Positions 12,656 through 23,986 of a stretch of DNA of 64,000 nt are shown here, piece after piece. The notes beneath the pieces are model-generated. The model saw nothing but the letters and a program-made list of their open reading frames with translations. It searched no databases and was not told where the DNA came from. The first letter of the stretch is position 1. Each line of letters opens with the position of its first letter. Position numbers and translations under genes: made by a program. This DNA is from Rotaria socialis (lineage: Eukaryota > Rotifera > Eurotatoria > Philodinida > Philodinidae), in NCBI GenBank assembly GCA_905331475.1, contig CAJNYU010003950.1, positions 1-64,000 on the forward strand. The letters are read 5' to 3'.

Positions 12656-14353
12656 GTGTGCGTGAATAAAAAGAAAGAGAAACTGGGAATCGGTTAACCT
12701 ATTGCTTGCAACAATCACAAAAAGAGACTTACTTTTATCTGATTCGGAAATGAAAAGGAAAAATCGATTTTTTTTTCATTCACATAGCATGTATAAAACA
12801 AAAATAAAGAGGTTCACTATTTTTTTTATTTCGCTCATCTAAACGGAAACACAGATTTGACATAATTATTTTTATAAAATTATTTCCTAAAAAAGTGGGG
12901 CTTCACACTCAGCCTCCTCCCCCCTCCCCATATTAGAAGACCCCCCTGAAGAAAAAATTTGTCCGACATAATAGAAAACTCCCTTTAATTAATTAATTTT
13001 TTGCTAATTACGAACTTTAATTAGCGTTTTTCCATCAAAATATGCCTGAGCCTTAGCATTTTAAGCTGGAAATATTAACAGAATGCGTTCATAATTCTAA
13101 TGACACCCTTAAAACTCTGAAAATACTCATGGAAATCCTGAAAAATCACCTTAGTTTTCTGGAAAACCTTTTAAATTAAATATTAGGAAAAAATGAGGTT
13201 CTTAATGCAAGACCCCCTGGAAAATGTTTACGCTGGAACATAATGGAAGGTCCGGGGTCTTTTATTGTGGGGTGGGGAGGGTTTAGTACTTCATCATGCA
13301 CAAACAGATTGCTTAGAGTTTGGAAAATTTCTACAGCACTATCAGTAGTTTTCAATTAGATTCGACTGTAGTTTAGTTGATTTTTAGAAGAAGTTCAAAA
13401 ATACAAAGCGAATACAATGAAAAAGATTACGAAATAAGTTTTGCTGCGCTGAGCACTGTTTTTATCTTTCACATCCTATTGAAATCATCTCTATAGTAAC
13501 TATTAACGGTAAAACAAATTTGAACCTTTCTGCATCACTGCATGTTCAACTCTTCCTATACAGTATACTTATAATACAATACTGTAGAATCCACAAAGGT
13601 TCGAGCTTTCGTTTTCGTTTTTATCTTGGTGTCGGCGCCAATTTCATTCTTTGATCCATTTATGCAATTAAACACACTCATAAATAGGCGCATAGAATTA
13701 GACAGACTTAACACACTAAGTTGAGGCCATCTATATGAGTAAATACATAGTGATACGGCAGCACGAAGTCATATCACAAAGCCTTCAGATACTTCTAAAC
13801 CTCATACATGCAGTATTTTAACATTATCGCTCATTCTGACACAGCCTCCATACTGATAAAATCGCATTGTTCCGATGCTCTCTTACTTGAATAATTACAA
13901 AAGTTGTGTTCCACTTACTTTTCAGTATGAATAATGATCGTTTCTTATAATTCCACTAGATCTTGATTACTCTCAGGAAATCATTCTTATTTACTTATGC
14001 ACGATAGAGTAATCCAACAATTTCCTTACTAATTTTGAGCCCATTAAATCGTTCAGTTATGAAGCCAGTTGCTTTTGCTACATGGTATGTACAACTAGCT
14101 TTGAAGTACTTATTAAAAAACAATTAATTTTAGTAGCTTATCATTTATTTTATTTATTATGATCAAACGGCAGCTTTCTAGGCTTGCTTCTCTGAAAATA
14201 AGACTTGTTTAAGATGACAATGAACCTTCAATTTTGCTAAGAATATTTCTTTTCAAAAAGTCTATCTAGCTTGTCAACGTCTAGCCCATCATTTGCCTCT
14301 AATGTCTTTGTTGTCATTTTTAGCTGCTCCATAATGTAAGGAAACACCACAAT
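12656..14353. other. Intergenic region with possible old miniature element
   Basis: Upstream of the NHL gene at 14354. The part at about 12893-13290 has C-rich and G-rich ends that roughly invert onto each other (CCTCCCC...AAGACCCC on the left, GGGGTCTTTTATTGTGGGG on the right), suggesting an old palindromic element. No target duplication is clear. The remainder shows nothing I can name. Confidence 0.4.
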
Positions 14354-17300
14354 ATGACTTTTACTTTACGACGTGAAGATCATCTACCAATGAAGGAGGA
14401 CACTAACATTGGAAACAACCAAATCCACAATTATAATTTATCGCCGTTATCCTCTGGGATTTCATTGGAAAAGGGCAAAACATTCCATGAACAGGTATGC
14501 ACAAATCTAAACATACTCATCGATGTATATGTCTCGTATTCAAAACAACTATCATATTTCATGTGTACCCATATCAATTTTAGTATTTTAATAGCAGAAA
14601 CGAGATTAAGCATAGAAGCAACACTATGAGTTTTCACTAAATTTTTCTCTCAACTTTTGTATTATAGCACATTACAGAAACATGGAACAATGAAACACAT
14701 TTGGAAAAAACAATTCATTCGAATAATAATTACAGTAAACAACGGAAGTAAGTATGTTTTTCTGTTTTTTTTATTTTTATTAACTGACTTATATCAATTG
14801 ATCTTTGACACGTATAATTTAATGCCTTTAGTTGTCGATGTACTTATAAATGTGTATTCTGGTATGTATTTGGAACTCTTATTCTGGTGTTACTCAGTGC
14901 CACGATTATTATTCCCTTATTCATGGTTCCTTCAAAAACTACAACAACGACTGGACAAACAAGTAAGTACGCCAGCACCCAGGTCGAACATTCCGGCCAC
15001 CAGATCCCGTAGGATACTCCAGTAAATATGCAGGAAAGTCGCCATATCCTGCAGGAAAATACGGGAAATCGCTGAAAACATGGAAGCAGTGTTCCGGTCA
15101 AAAATACGGCCAGACTTTTCCGGCGAATCCCTGCCAAGTTCCAGTGCTTTCCGGCAGGAATTGATCGGAAATCACCGGACAAAATCTGAAAAGTTTGCAA
15201 CCGGAATACTGCTTCCACAAAATTAACGAAACTGCCCAGAACCGGCCGTTTCCAGGCCGGACTGTTCGACCTGGGCAATCCTTGTTTTCTGATATCGACA
15301 CTTATCATTCACCACATCAGCGATGCATATCGCTGGATGTGAGAGTAACTAGACTCGCATATATTGATATATATATATATATGTATGTATTTGTTATTCT
15401 ATAAAGTATTCGAGTATTTTATAAGAAAGCTATACAAAGAAGTAAGAATCTAGGCAATGCTAAAAACCATTTTGAATATACGAAAGTTATTAATGTCCAC
15501 AGTAAAAAGTGTAACGCCATGCGTATGTCATGAATATTTTGCGCTACTTAAGTTATGAAACATGGATATAGGATTTGGAACGAATTAAATCAAGTTTTTA
15601 ACCAGACATGCATTAAAAGATTATTGTTTTTATCGATATTCAAACAAAATATTGAAAACGGGGTTATTTAACACACATAAAAGAAATAATATTGCAAGTC
15701 TTTCTTCTAATTGCGTTTCAAATATTTTCCAAGTAAACGAAATTTTTCAGTCATTTGAAATCTTCCCTCGTTATTACTATATGCTTAAAAGTTGATATAG
15801 CAATCAAGTTAAAAAAATCAGCTGAATTTTTCAAATAATCATAATATAAATCGTTTGACGCTCTCGTTATTTTTCTCGTATTATACAAAAGAGTGAAAAT
15901 GTAGATGAATTTTTTCAATTGATCGTTTCTGGTAAGTATTCTTATGAAATTTATCATTACGCAAAATAATTAATATCAGCCTTGTGTTTACTTTCGGATA
16001 TATTTTTATTAAATTTTATAGACGAAATCTTTAGATTTATGGCCTATCATAAGAGTGTGTTTGTTCATTCTCTGATATTAATATTTTAAAACACGTGAGA
16101 TCAAAAATCAGTTCCCATAGAAAACTTTTCAAAAAACACGGCAAAATCTTTTTTAACCAATAAAGGCTATTTGTTTTTGCAGCAACACTACCATCATACG
16201 TTTGGAATGCAACAGGTATAACTGTAATTGCCGTAGCAGCCAGCAGTCCAAATGCTCTAGTAGTAGATTCATCTAATGTAATCTACGTCGCTGAAGGGCT
16301 CAAGAATCGGGTTCGAAAATATGATATTGGATCGTCGAGCAGCAATATAACAGTTGCTGGCCAGGAAAATGGAGTGTCCGGGTCAAATTCCAGTTTTCTG
16401 AATGGTCCTGCTGACCTGGCTGTAGATTCAAGCAACAATGTCTACGTATTAGATCAATTGAATGATCGAGTTCAACTTTGGACAAGTGGAGCCTCAAGTG
16501 GAATAACAGTTGCTGGATTTGGTAAGAATATGAATTAGAGTTACATGTTGACTCGAGTGTGAAATGAATTGCTTGTGATGCATAATATGCCAACTCGTTA
16601 TATCCATCCGATACAAAATTGTTAAAAATATTTTCTATTCCTGCGTTCTATTTTGAAAGAAAATTAAAATCAATGAAATTTGATCAAGACAATAATAGTC
16701 TCATTTCCAAGTAGACTGCATTGTAGAGAAAAATCATAGACATAGTAAGTCATATAAAATATCATAGTAGTAATTTCTTTTGTTACATGAGTTATGTATG
16801 GTGATTATTGCTTAACGTTTTTATTAGGTGGCCATGGTAGTAATAGCAGTCAATTTGAATATCCATATTTCATGACACGTGATTCGAATACAGGCACCCT
16901 TTACATATCGGACACCAATAATTGGCGAATTATGCAATATGCATCGGGTGCATCGACTGGTACCTTGGTTGCTGGTGGTAATGGATTAGGTACATCCACA
17001 AATCAATTGGCTACTCCAACTGGCATTTATTTTGATTCGTCATCTAGTAGTTTTGTGATTGCGAACTATCTGGGCCACAATATTGTTCGTTGGGTATTAG
17101 GGGCTAGTAATTGGACACTTATAACTGGTAGTACGATTGGAATTTCTGGCAATTCATCGACAATGCTATACAAGCCTATGGGTTTGACGGTTGATTATAT
17201 AGGCAATATCTATGTAGCTGATACATTTAATCATCGTATTCAACTGTTTCTGGCAGGCCAATCAAATGGTACTACAATCGCTGGTATTACTGGTGTCTGT

Positions 17301-17414
17301 GGTACTGATGCAGATAAATTGTGCTTACCTCGAGCAGTTGCTCTTGATTCACAGCTCAATATCTATGTAGCAGACACAGGAAATAACCGAATCCAAAAGT
17401 TTTCCCTCAATTAA
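14354..17414 (+). CDS. Membrane-anchored NHL-repeat (beta-propeller) protein, 5 exons
   Basis: I join exons 14354-14494, 14668-14747, 14832-14962, 16183-16521 and 16828-17414. All junctions are GT..AG and all phases agree, giving 425 aa. Exons 1-2 encode a polar, probably cytosolic N terminus. Exon 3 encodes CRCTYKC followed by one transmembrane helix (about residues 82-105, WYVFGTLILVLLSATIIIPL) and a Thr-rich linker. Exons 4-5 encode NHL blades with recurring IYVADTxNHRIQxF and TVAGxxG motifs. NHL propellers usually mediate protein or ligand binding. This layout suggests a type II surface or secretory-pathway protein, and the ligand is unknown. The 1.2-kb intron 3 contains a miniature transposon (14978-15275). 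The other introns are 173, 84 and 306 nt. Single ATG starts downstream in exon 5 would give only a fragment. Confidence 0.85.
14978..15275. mobile_element. CCGG-rich miniature inverted-repeat element, copy A
   Basis: The 298-bp element has inverted ends CCCAGGTCGAACATTCCGGCC-like and GGCCGGACTGTTCGACCTGGG-like, about 20 bp with one mismatch. The interior is rich in CCGGAA words and shares long stretches, in inverse orientation, with 19704-19938. It lies in intron 3 of the NHL gene. Flanking dinucleotides CA/CA could be a 2-bp target duplication but are too short to be certain. No coding capacity. Confidence 0.8.
15276..16182 (+). other. Remainder of NHL gene intron 3
   Basis: This AT-rich intron sequence lies between the miniature element and the acceptor ending at 16182 (TTTTTGCAG). 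It includes a short TA run at 15363-15384. No coding exon that fits the phase was seen in it. Confidence 0.55.
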
Positions 17415-18239
17415 AGAGCACATATTTATCGTTGGTGGGGACTAATATACAATTTGTAAAAGCGTCTTCGATTTGTTTTGTTTTGTCTTGTTTTCTTGTT
17501 GTGGAAGCGCGCTTCCACAACTTGCATAAGTGCCTTGAGGCAGCTTGTAACACAATACATAAGGCTTTGAGTCTGAACGAACGCATTGATTTGTGAGTCA
17601 CACTAAAATAAAAATAATTCGTCGTCATATTTCATCGATAAAATTGAAAATCTCAATATGCAGGCATTTTTTAATGGCTTCAAAATATCCATCAAAGCAA
17701 TTGTATTTCAATTCAAATCGATGAACACGTTGCTTTATTTTGTTTTTACTTTTTGATAACGCTATTTTTTTGTCAACTTGATCTGAATATAGCTTCAGTA
17801 ATGCCTTAGGATTTTATACTTTGGAGATATGATTTTTTGATATATCATGACTTGTCGGATAACAAGTAAGAACTATGCCACACATATACGCATTAGTCCT
17901 TAATATTATTAGTAAGATTATTTGTTTCCAGTCGCTGACATCAACTAGATAGGCAATACAGTTTGTTTATTACATATGATCCTATATAATCGTAATAGGA
18001 GCATAAACGAGCATTTATAAACCGTATTACACCCGGAACGGCTGCCTCTATACAAGATTGTGACCTTTTAGCACGACTAGTAGTTTTGGCTATATAACAA
18101 GTCATATTCTTGCTATAAAAAAAAACATGCATACTACAGATCACACTAGTTCAGTCGTATTTCATCATACTGTAAACGATTGGACACTGGACTGAGACAA
18201 TGATGATGCAACAGTTGATGTAAGCGACGAATGTCAATA
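17415..18239. other. Intergenic region
   Basis: Contains the 3' flank of the NHL gene, with an AATAAA near 17609, and a small perfect-looking inverted repeat GAAGCGCGCTTCCACAAC near 17505. No gene was recognised. Confidence 0.45.
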
Positions 18240-19312
18240 ATTATAATTATTAAAGATGCTGTTGGTAGTAAAGTTAGTTGAATGTTCCTTTTCTTGAGTA
18301 GCAACTACTTTCAGTTTTTCGTTGACCTTTTGCTGTCATACGTTAGATTCAGTGGCTTGTGCCATTCGAACAATTTCTCTGGTTGAAAGATTTATGTCAA
18401 GATTAAGACGAGAGCGAATATCCGAACGGAGTTTCTGAATAAATTTGTGTTTTAGTCATTGATCATTAAAATTCGAACCAATTTCAATTATAAGATTCTT
18501 TAAACATTCAAAATAATCTAAAGTACTTTTATTATCATGTTGAAATAAAAGACCAAGTTCAGTTCGAAAATGTTGAATTTTTACAGGAGTACGATATCTT
18601 TCGTAAAATTATGTTTTAAATTCGGCCCAGCTGTGGACACGATCGGCAGATGTTTTTATCCTACCGAATAATATAAGAGCACCTCCAGAAAGAGTTTGTT
18701 GAACAAAATGTAGAAATAGAGTATCATTTTGTCCAACAAGTGCAGAAGCTCGTATTTCGAATTCAGTTAAAAATTGAATATCTCCTTAACATGAATAGGA
18801 CTATCACTCATCGGTCTTTGAATTGGTTGAAGTGCTGATGTTCGTTGGTAGCGCATTGGTGGCTGAGTTGCCAGGATATGTGATGACATTAACTGTAGTG
18901 ATTGACTTTCATTTAGTATTAATCGATTGTTGTTAACTTGTGAGCGTGCTGGAGTAAATTCGACTGTATGTCGATCAATTTCTATTTCAGCTGGATAACT
19001 TTCAAACATATTAGTTGTTGAACATTCGAGTGAAGTTGGATAAATTGATTTCGGTTCGGAGTTGACATTAGTAATTGTGAGTGGAGCTCTTGAGCGCTCA
19101 ATACACTTGAGGCGATCGGATAGTAAATGCATTTCTTGCCTGATGACGTCAAGTACATTACGAAGAGCATTACTTGCCATTAGTCGATTGTCATAATCAC
19201 TTTTTGATGAGTCAATAACAGCAGATAAGTATTTCATTAAAATTTCCCCATTTTTTTTTGAGTATAAGAATTGAACGAATGGTGAAAAGTATCGATTAAT
19301 GCTGCTGAACAA
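18240..19312 (-). mobile_element. Gag-like LTR-retroelement fossil
   Basis: Reading the minus strand, the region carries a gag-type coding remnant. It has a polar, Ser/Pro-rich N-terminal part at the high-coordinate end, then a segment with the spacing of retrotransposon gag domains towards 18.3-18.7 kb. No protease, reverse transcriptase, integrase or LTR was recognised beside it. It is an isolated, broken fragment of a Ty3-like element with a few breaks and is fairly old. A miniature element lies about 390 bp away. Confidence 0.6.
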
Positions 19313-19703
19313 GCAGATGATTAAACAATGGTACTTACTTTATCGAAAGTTGCATGTTTCATTGATGATATAGAAATATTTCTTAGTCATACTTGAATGG
19401 ATGAAAAACTTGTCTATGTTTTCAAATGTAACTGGTATAAATGTGTAGACGAATTATTAGCAAGTTGACGAGAGATAGAACTCAAAATCTCGATCCTGGT
19501 GTGATCGTTACTTCTAACGTCCTCAGTTTAGTCAGCTGAGGCGCAACTATTTGAAAATACCGGGTTCCATAATAATTAGTTATGACAAGCAGTAAAATCG
19601 AGATAAATAAGACTTGAATGCAGATGAAGATCCAATAATTAACAAGTAAGGAGAAAGAGAGAACTTGATAGACAGGCAAATAGGATATATTGGAAGAGAA
19701 GAA
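19313..19703. other. Short intergenic stretch
   Basis: Lies between the gag-like fossil and a miniature element. Nothing was recognised. Confidence 0.4.
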
Positions 19704-19938
19704 CCCAAGTCGAACAGTCCGGCCTGTTCCGTTTAATTCCGGTGATTTTCGATCAATTCCTGCGGGAAAGCACCGGAATTTGGCAGGAATCCGCCGGAAA
19801 AGTTCGACCAAATTTTTGACCGGCATACTGCTTCCATGTTCCAGCGATTTCCCGTGTTTTCCTGCAGGACTTGGCTACTTTCCCACATATTTACTGGAGT
19901 ATCCTACGGGATCTGGTGTCCGGAATGTTCCACCTGGG
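19704..19938. mobile_element. CCGG-rich miniature inverted-repeat element, copy B
   Basis: Inverse-oriented 235-bp relative of the element at 14978-15275. Its ends are CCCAAGTCGAACAGTCCGGCC-like and CCGGAATGTTCCACCTGGG, and the interior shares the GCACCGGAATTTGGCAGGAA and CTGGAGTATCCTACGGGATC segments. It is shorter because an internal segment present in copy A is missing. AA flanks both ends. Confidence 0.8.
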
Positions 19939-21241
19939 AAGAGTTCAAGTGATTGTAAAGAACAATTGAGTTGAAATAATGTATTATGTGTATTTGCGAA
20001 AAAAAAGACTTTTTTTTAAAGAAGAAGCAGTAGAAGTAACAAATAGCAAAACGAAGTAATTATGTAAATGAAAAAAATTAAGCGTGTACAATAAAATATA
20101 AGAGAAGACAGAAAATAAACCAGATGGTATTCAAGTTTAACTCGAATACGAATGCGATGCGAAGCTCTAATCGGATCTTCACGAAAAATCTTCAATTCAG
20201 AGAAATCTTGAATACTTTTTATGTCGACATGATGAAATTCATCACTGAGAAAACTCTATTCTTACTTAGCGATACATTCTTAAGGGTCGATTTCGATTGA
20301 TCGATTCATTATCTCCATGATTCATTATCTTAGATCAGCTGTAAATGAATAGACTATGGTGGCTAACATATGTTCATGACGTCACTTTAATTATCTCGCA
20401 ACAAATTTCTTTCATTTCCGTCATTTTGGAACCACATTTGTGAGTGAACAGAATATCAGATTAAAGAATAGAAAAAATATGTCAGAAGTTCGATCTCGGT
20501 ACTTTCAACTCCCGTTTCAATGAGTTTTTTTATGATTTTTGGCACTCGAGATCATCGGGTCACAAAATGACGAAAAAGATGCGTACGCCGAGAAAGTAAA
20601 AGCAAAAGAAAACACGCGACGGACTACATAAATACTATGCTTCGTATCGCATTAAAAATTTCTCAAAGGATCGCTGTACAGTGTTTCGCACAGTAATAAA
20701 GATATGTAATGTAGCATACAACAAGTATTAAGACTAGAACAGTGGTATTGCTGCCGTCATATGGAGTTTCAGGCTGTGTACGATAATTTTCTAACTGAGT
20801 AACGACTCTTAAAGGGCAATACTTTATGATTGAGTCCTTTTGCTTTTAGTATGAAGTTGCTGTGTTACTGAAAGATTTGGAACTTTTCTGTTCGATACTG
20901 AATATTGTAATTTTCGAACAAATTGCATAATAGATTGTTACCGATATGAATGTGTGGAGAAAAAAATCAATACTAATAATCCAATAACCAACACTAGCAC
21001 GTATTCAAATCTAAATCCAATACTGAGATTTCAAAAAATGTATTATACTCATGAGCTAGCTTTTCATAAAATACCCGATCCCTATGGAATTTTATAAGAC
21101 TCATACTAGGCATATTTCTTTAAACTAGTTTAAAGTCTCGATAATATTGATACACAAATATGAAGAAATTTTTCTATACTCTTGATGATGGTGTCAAAAT
21201 AAGCTTTAATTTTAATTTTAGTATGGAAATTTGTCTTTTTA
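19939..21241. other. Intergenic region
   Basis: AT-rich sequence without a supported gene. Nothing with clear termini was found before the mariner-like element. Confidence 0.45.
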
Positions 21242-22191
21242 ACAGGTGGGCCATAAATAATTAGACTGTTAGTATTTTTCGAATTTCTTTTCTTTCTCAT
21301 ACCCGATTGAGCTGATTCTACTCTCAAAAGATTTCACGTTCAATTCTCTACAAAATGATGTATAGACGATAACACGAAATTTTGAGATATTGTTTCGGTT
21401 GAACAAAATACGAGCTGTCAAAAGAAAACTGAAAAATGTAATCGTTTTCTAGCAAAGTTTTGCAATTTTAAATCTATGTCAAAATTGTATACAAATCAGA
21501 TCCCAAGTTATGTTTTTACACATTCAGATATTCTCTATCTGATGGGGACTAAATTCATTTTTTCTACTTGCGTTAACCTGATAGAAAATGGATAATTAGT
21601 TGCTTGCCGCCATAACATCAGCGAAATGTTATGTTAGTATTATGAAGTGATATCATCTCGATTTTTTAACAAAACAATATTTTAAACTATTTAGATGTGC
21701 ATTTAGTAGGGAAAAATATTCTTTTTCATATGACGCGTGAACGAGAGTCTGATTGACTTAATCTTATTCAAAATATGATCAATCTGCGGATGGTCCTAAT
21801 AAGTAAGTCAAAAAGGCTCAAAACCAGTGATGGGACTTTTACGGAAACCATAAATGAAAGGATAAAATAAAGAGAAGAATTTCGCTTTGATGGCCAATCA
21901 AGAGAGAATTTCAAGGGTTACAATTTTACATATTTAGCTTTGACACGATTAAACAACTTGATTTATTATTAGCGAAATAGCAATTTTTAAGTTACATTTT
22001 TTCAGTTTTTTGGGACACCTCGTATTTTGTTCAACCGAAACAATATCTCAAAATTTCGTATTATCGGGCTATACACCATTTGTAGAGAATTGAACGTGGA
22101 ATCTTTTGAGAGTAGAATCAGCTCAATCGGGTATGAGAAAGAAAAGAAATTCGAAAAATACTAACAGTCTAATTATTTATGACCCGCCTGT
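21242..22191. mobile_element. Mariner-like non-autonomous element with ~190-bp inverted repeats
   Basis: The left arm (21242-about 21430) and right arm (about 22006-22191) are near-perfect inverted copies. The tips read ACAGGTGGGCCATAAATAAT and, inverted, ACAGGCGGGTCATAAATAAT. TA flanks both ends (21240-21241 and 22192-22193), the target preference of Tc1/mariner transposases. The 570-bp centre has no transposase frame, so it is non-autonomous. Arm similarity is high, with scattered mismatches. Confidence 0.85.
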
Positions 22192-23197
22192 TATATACGA
22201 TATTCAGAGACCTTTTACTATTATCAGATCACTATGGATTACGAACCATACTCTAATTGGTTTCTTTTATCTGTGAAATTAACAATCGTTAAAAAAATAG
22301 CATCGTAGTCAAATATTCTAATGTTGGCCTAGCAGCATCATCAATAAATAACATTTAAAAAAATTGTATTCTATATTGAAGTTTAATAATAATAAAAAAA
22401 ACATTTGAATTCGACCTATGCTTTTAAGTCATACTAGATCAATTCTTTATAATGATGCTGTACTACTATGATCTTATGAATATGGTGTATATTTGATACT
22501 GATCGAATCTTGGTTGAGAATTCTGAAATCTACTATGAAGAAGTCTTCAAATAATAATAGTAAGATTAAATCATAGTTTCGTCTTTTCTTTCTACTCAAC
22601 TCTAATCCTTATCTGGAGTATGCAGAGTCTGCATTACAGACTCTCATATAAAACCGGTTGTATCTTCATCTTACAAAGTAACAGTTAGATGTTCTGTGAA
22701 TCTTCAAAACAAAAAAATTATATTTTTTCTTAATTATGAAGACTAGCGCTGAAGAATAACCGGTATGACTATATTAACAATGCCACCCTGATTTGTATAA
22801 GATAAATGACAGAAAGAATAAATAATATTCTGTAAGACCTTGAGCATTACTAGTTTATTGTACCATGACGCGTGATAAATGGATTCGTTACAGCAAGGTG
22901 AGAATCTCAAGGCTGACTGATAGAACTTATTAAAAGTATCCTTCAAATATTTTCTTTAATATTATTCAATAGTAAAGAGCTTCGTTTTACTAATCAGCAT
23001 GTTTACTTTATTTTACATAATTCTTCATCATTTTTCATCAACGTCAAATTGCTATGAAAGATCAAGGGAGAGAAAACTACAACCTTTGATTATTAGCAAC
23101 TCAGAAAAAATAAATACAACAATAATATTTGGCATTATTTTGTTAAAATATAAAGAAAGGAACAAAGTAGATAAGAAAAATAGATGCTCTCGTTTTT
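22192..23197. other. Intergenic region
   Basis: No gene was recognised. The stretch carries AT-rich sequence and leads into the 3' end of the minus-strand gene at 23198. Confidence 0.45.
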
Positions 23198-23509
23198 TTA
23201 AAGATTCTTCGGTCCTCGTTGAACTGTAACCGGTGTCATCGGAGCATCAAGTGTTGTTCGCTGTTCTCGATTATTATTAGCTCCATATTGCATATCTGCT
23301 AATGGACGTGCTCTTTGTTGTGGAGGATTTGCTTTTGGTGGTGCTCTAAAAATGACTAAATCTAAATTTTGTCCACTATGTATTGTTGATTGATTTAAAG
23401 CAAGACATCGTCCAATTAGACTAATAACCATGAATACGCCAACAAAAACAAATGCAATAATCGATGCTGTTGGAATAAAATCATACCTTGGATCTGATGG
23501 TAGAGGCAT
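23198..23509 (-). CDS. Small single-pass membrane protein, unrecognised
   Basis: A 103-aa frame starts MPLPSDPRYDFIP and has one clear transmembrane helix at about residues 14-36 (ASIIAFVFVGVFMVISLIG). A polar Pro/Gln/Arg-rich tail follows (PPKANPPQQRARP). The composition shift between helix and tail and the good codon texture argue for a real gene rather than a chance ORF. I do not recognise the family. By the positive-inside rule the basic C-terminal tail is probably cytosolic. No neighbour suggests a function. Confidence 0.6.
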   Translation of the reverse strand: MPLPSDPRYDFIPTASIIAFVFVGVFMVISLIGRCLALNQSTIHSGQNLDLVIFRAPPKANPPQQRARPLADMQYGANNNREQRTTLDAPMTPVTVQRGPKNL

Positions 23510-23986
23510 ATTGATAATAGTAAAACAGCCTTCCTTTTTTTCCTTGAGATTTTATAATATACATCTTGTTTCTACGTATGTCATGCGTGGTAAATAATAT
23601 CTGGTTTTACTCAAGTGTCACGCATATGATAGATCATTCCAACATTAGAATGTTGGGTGAGATTCTATTAGCAAAAAGAAAGAAAAAAACGCCTTTCTGT
23701 TTTCCTTTACTTATTATTAAAAAAAAAACACAAATATTGAGAAATATAAAAAGCAAAATACCAGGAACATCTTAAGATATCTAAACTAGATAATTATCTT
23801 ATGATAATATATACAAACGATCTTCTAAATACTATTTATGAATAAAATCTGTATTATTCGTGCAAATTATTATCTGATTCGAGCGTTTTCTTCGACACAT
23901 TCTGCTCATTTAGTTGCAAAAAATGGACTATAATCGATAATGTTTGAAACAAGATTGCAAACGTTCTTTTTGGGGATATAATTTAT
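23510..23986. other. Intergenic region
   Basis: Upstream region of the minus-strand membrane protein gene. Nothing specific was recognised. Confidence 0.4.

Noticed and set aside
14844-15404. Overlapping ORFs on both strands in the NHL intron
   Set aside because: They run through the CCGG-rich miniature element and intron sequence. The resemblance to ORFs near 19482-19974 comes from the repeat, not from protein coding.
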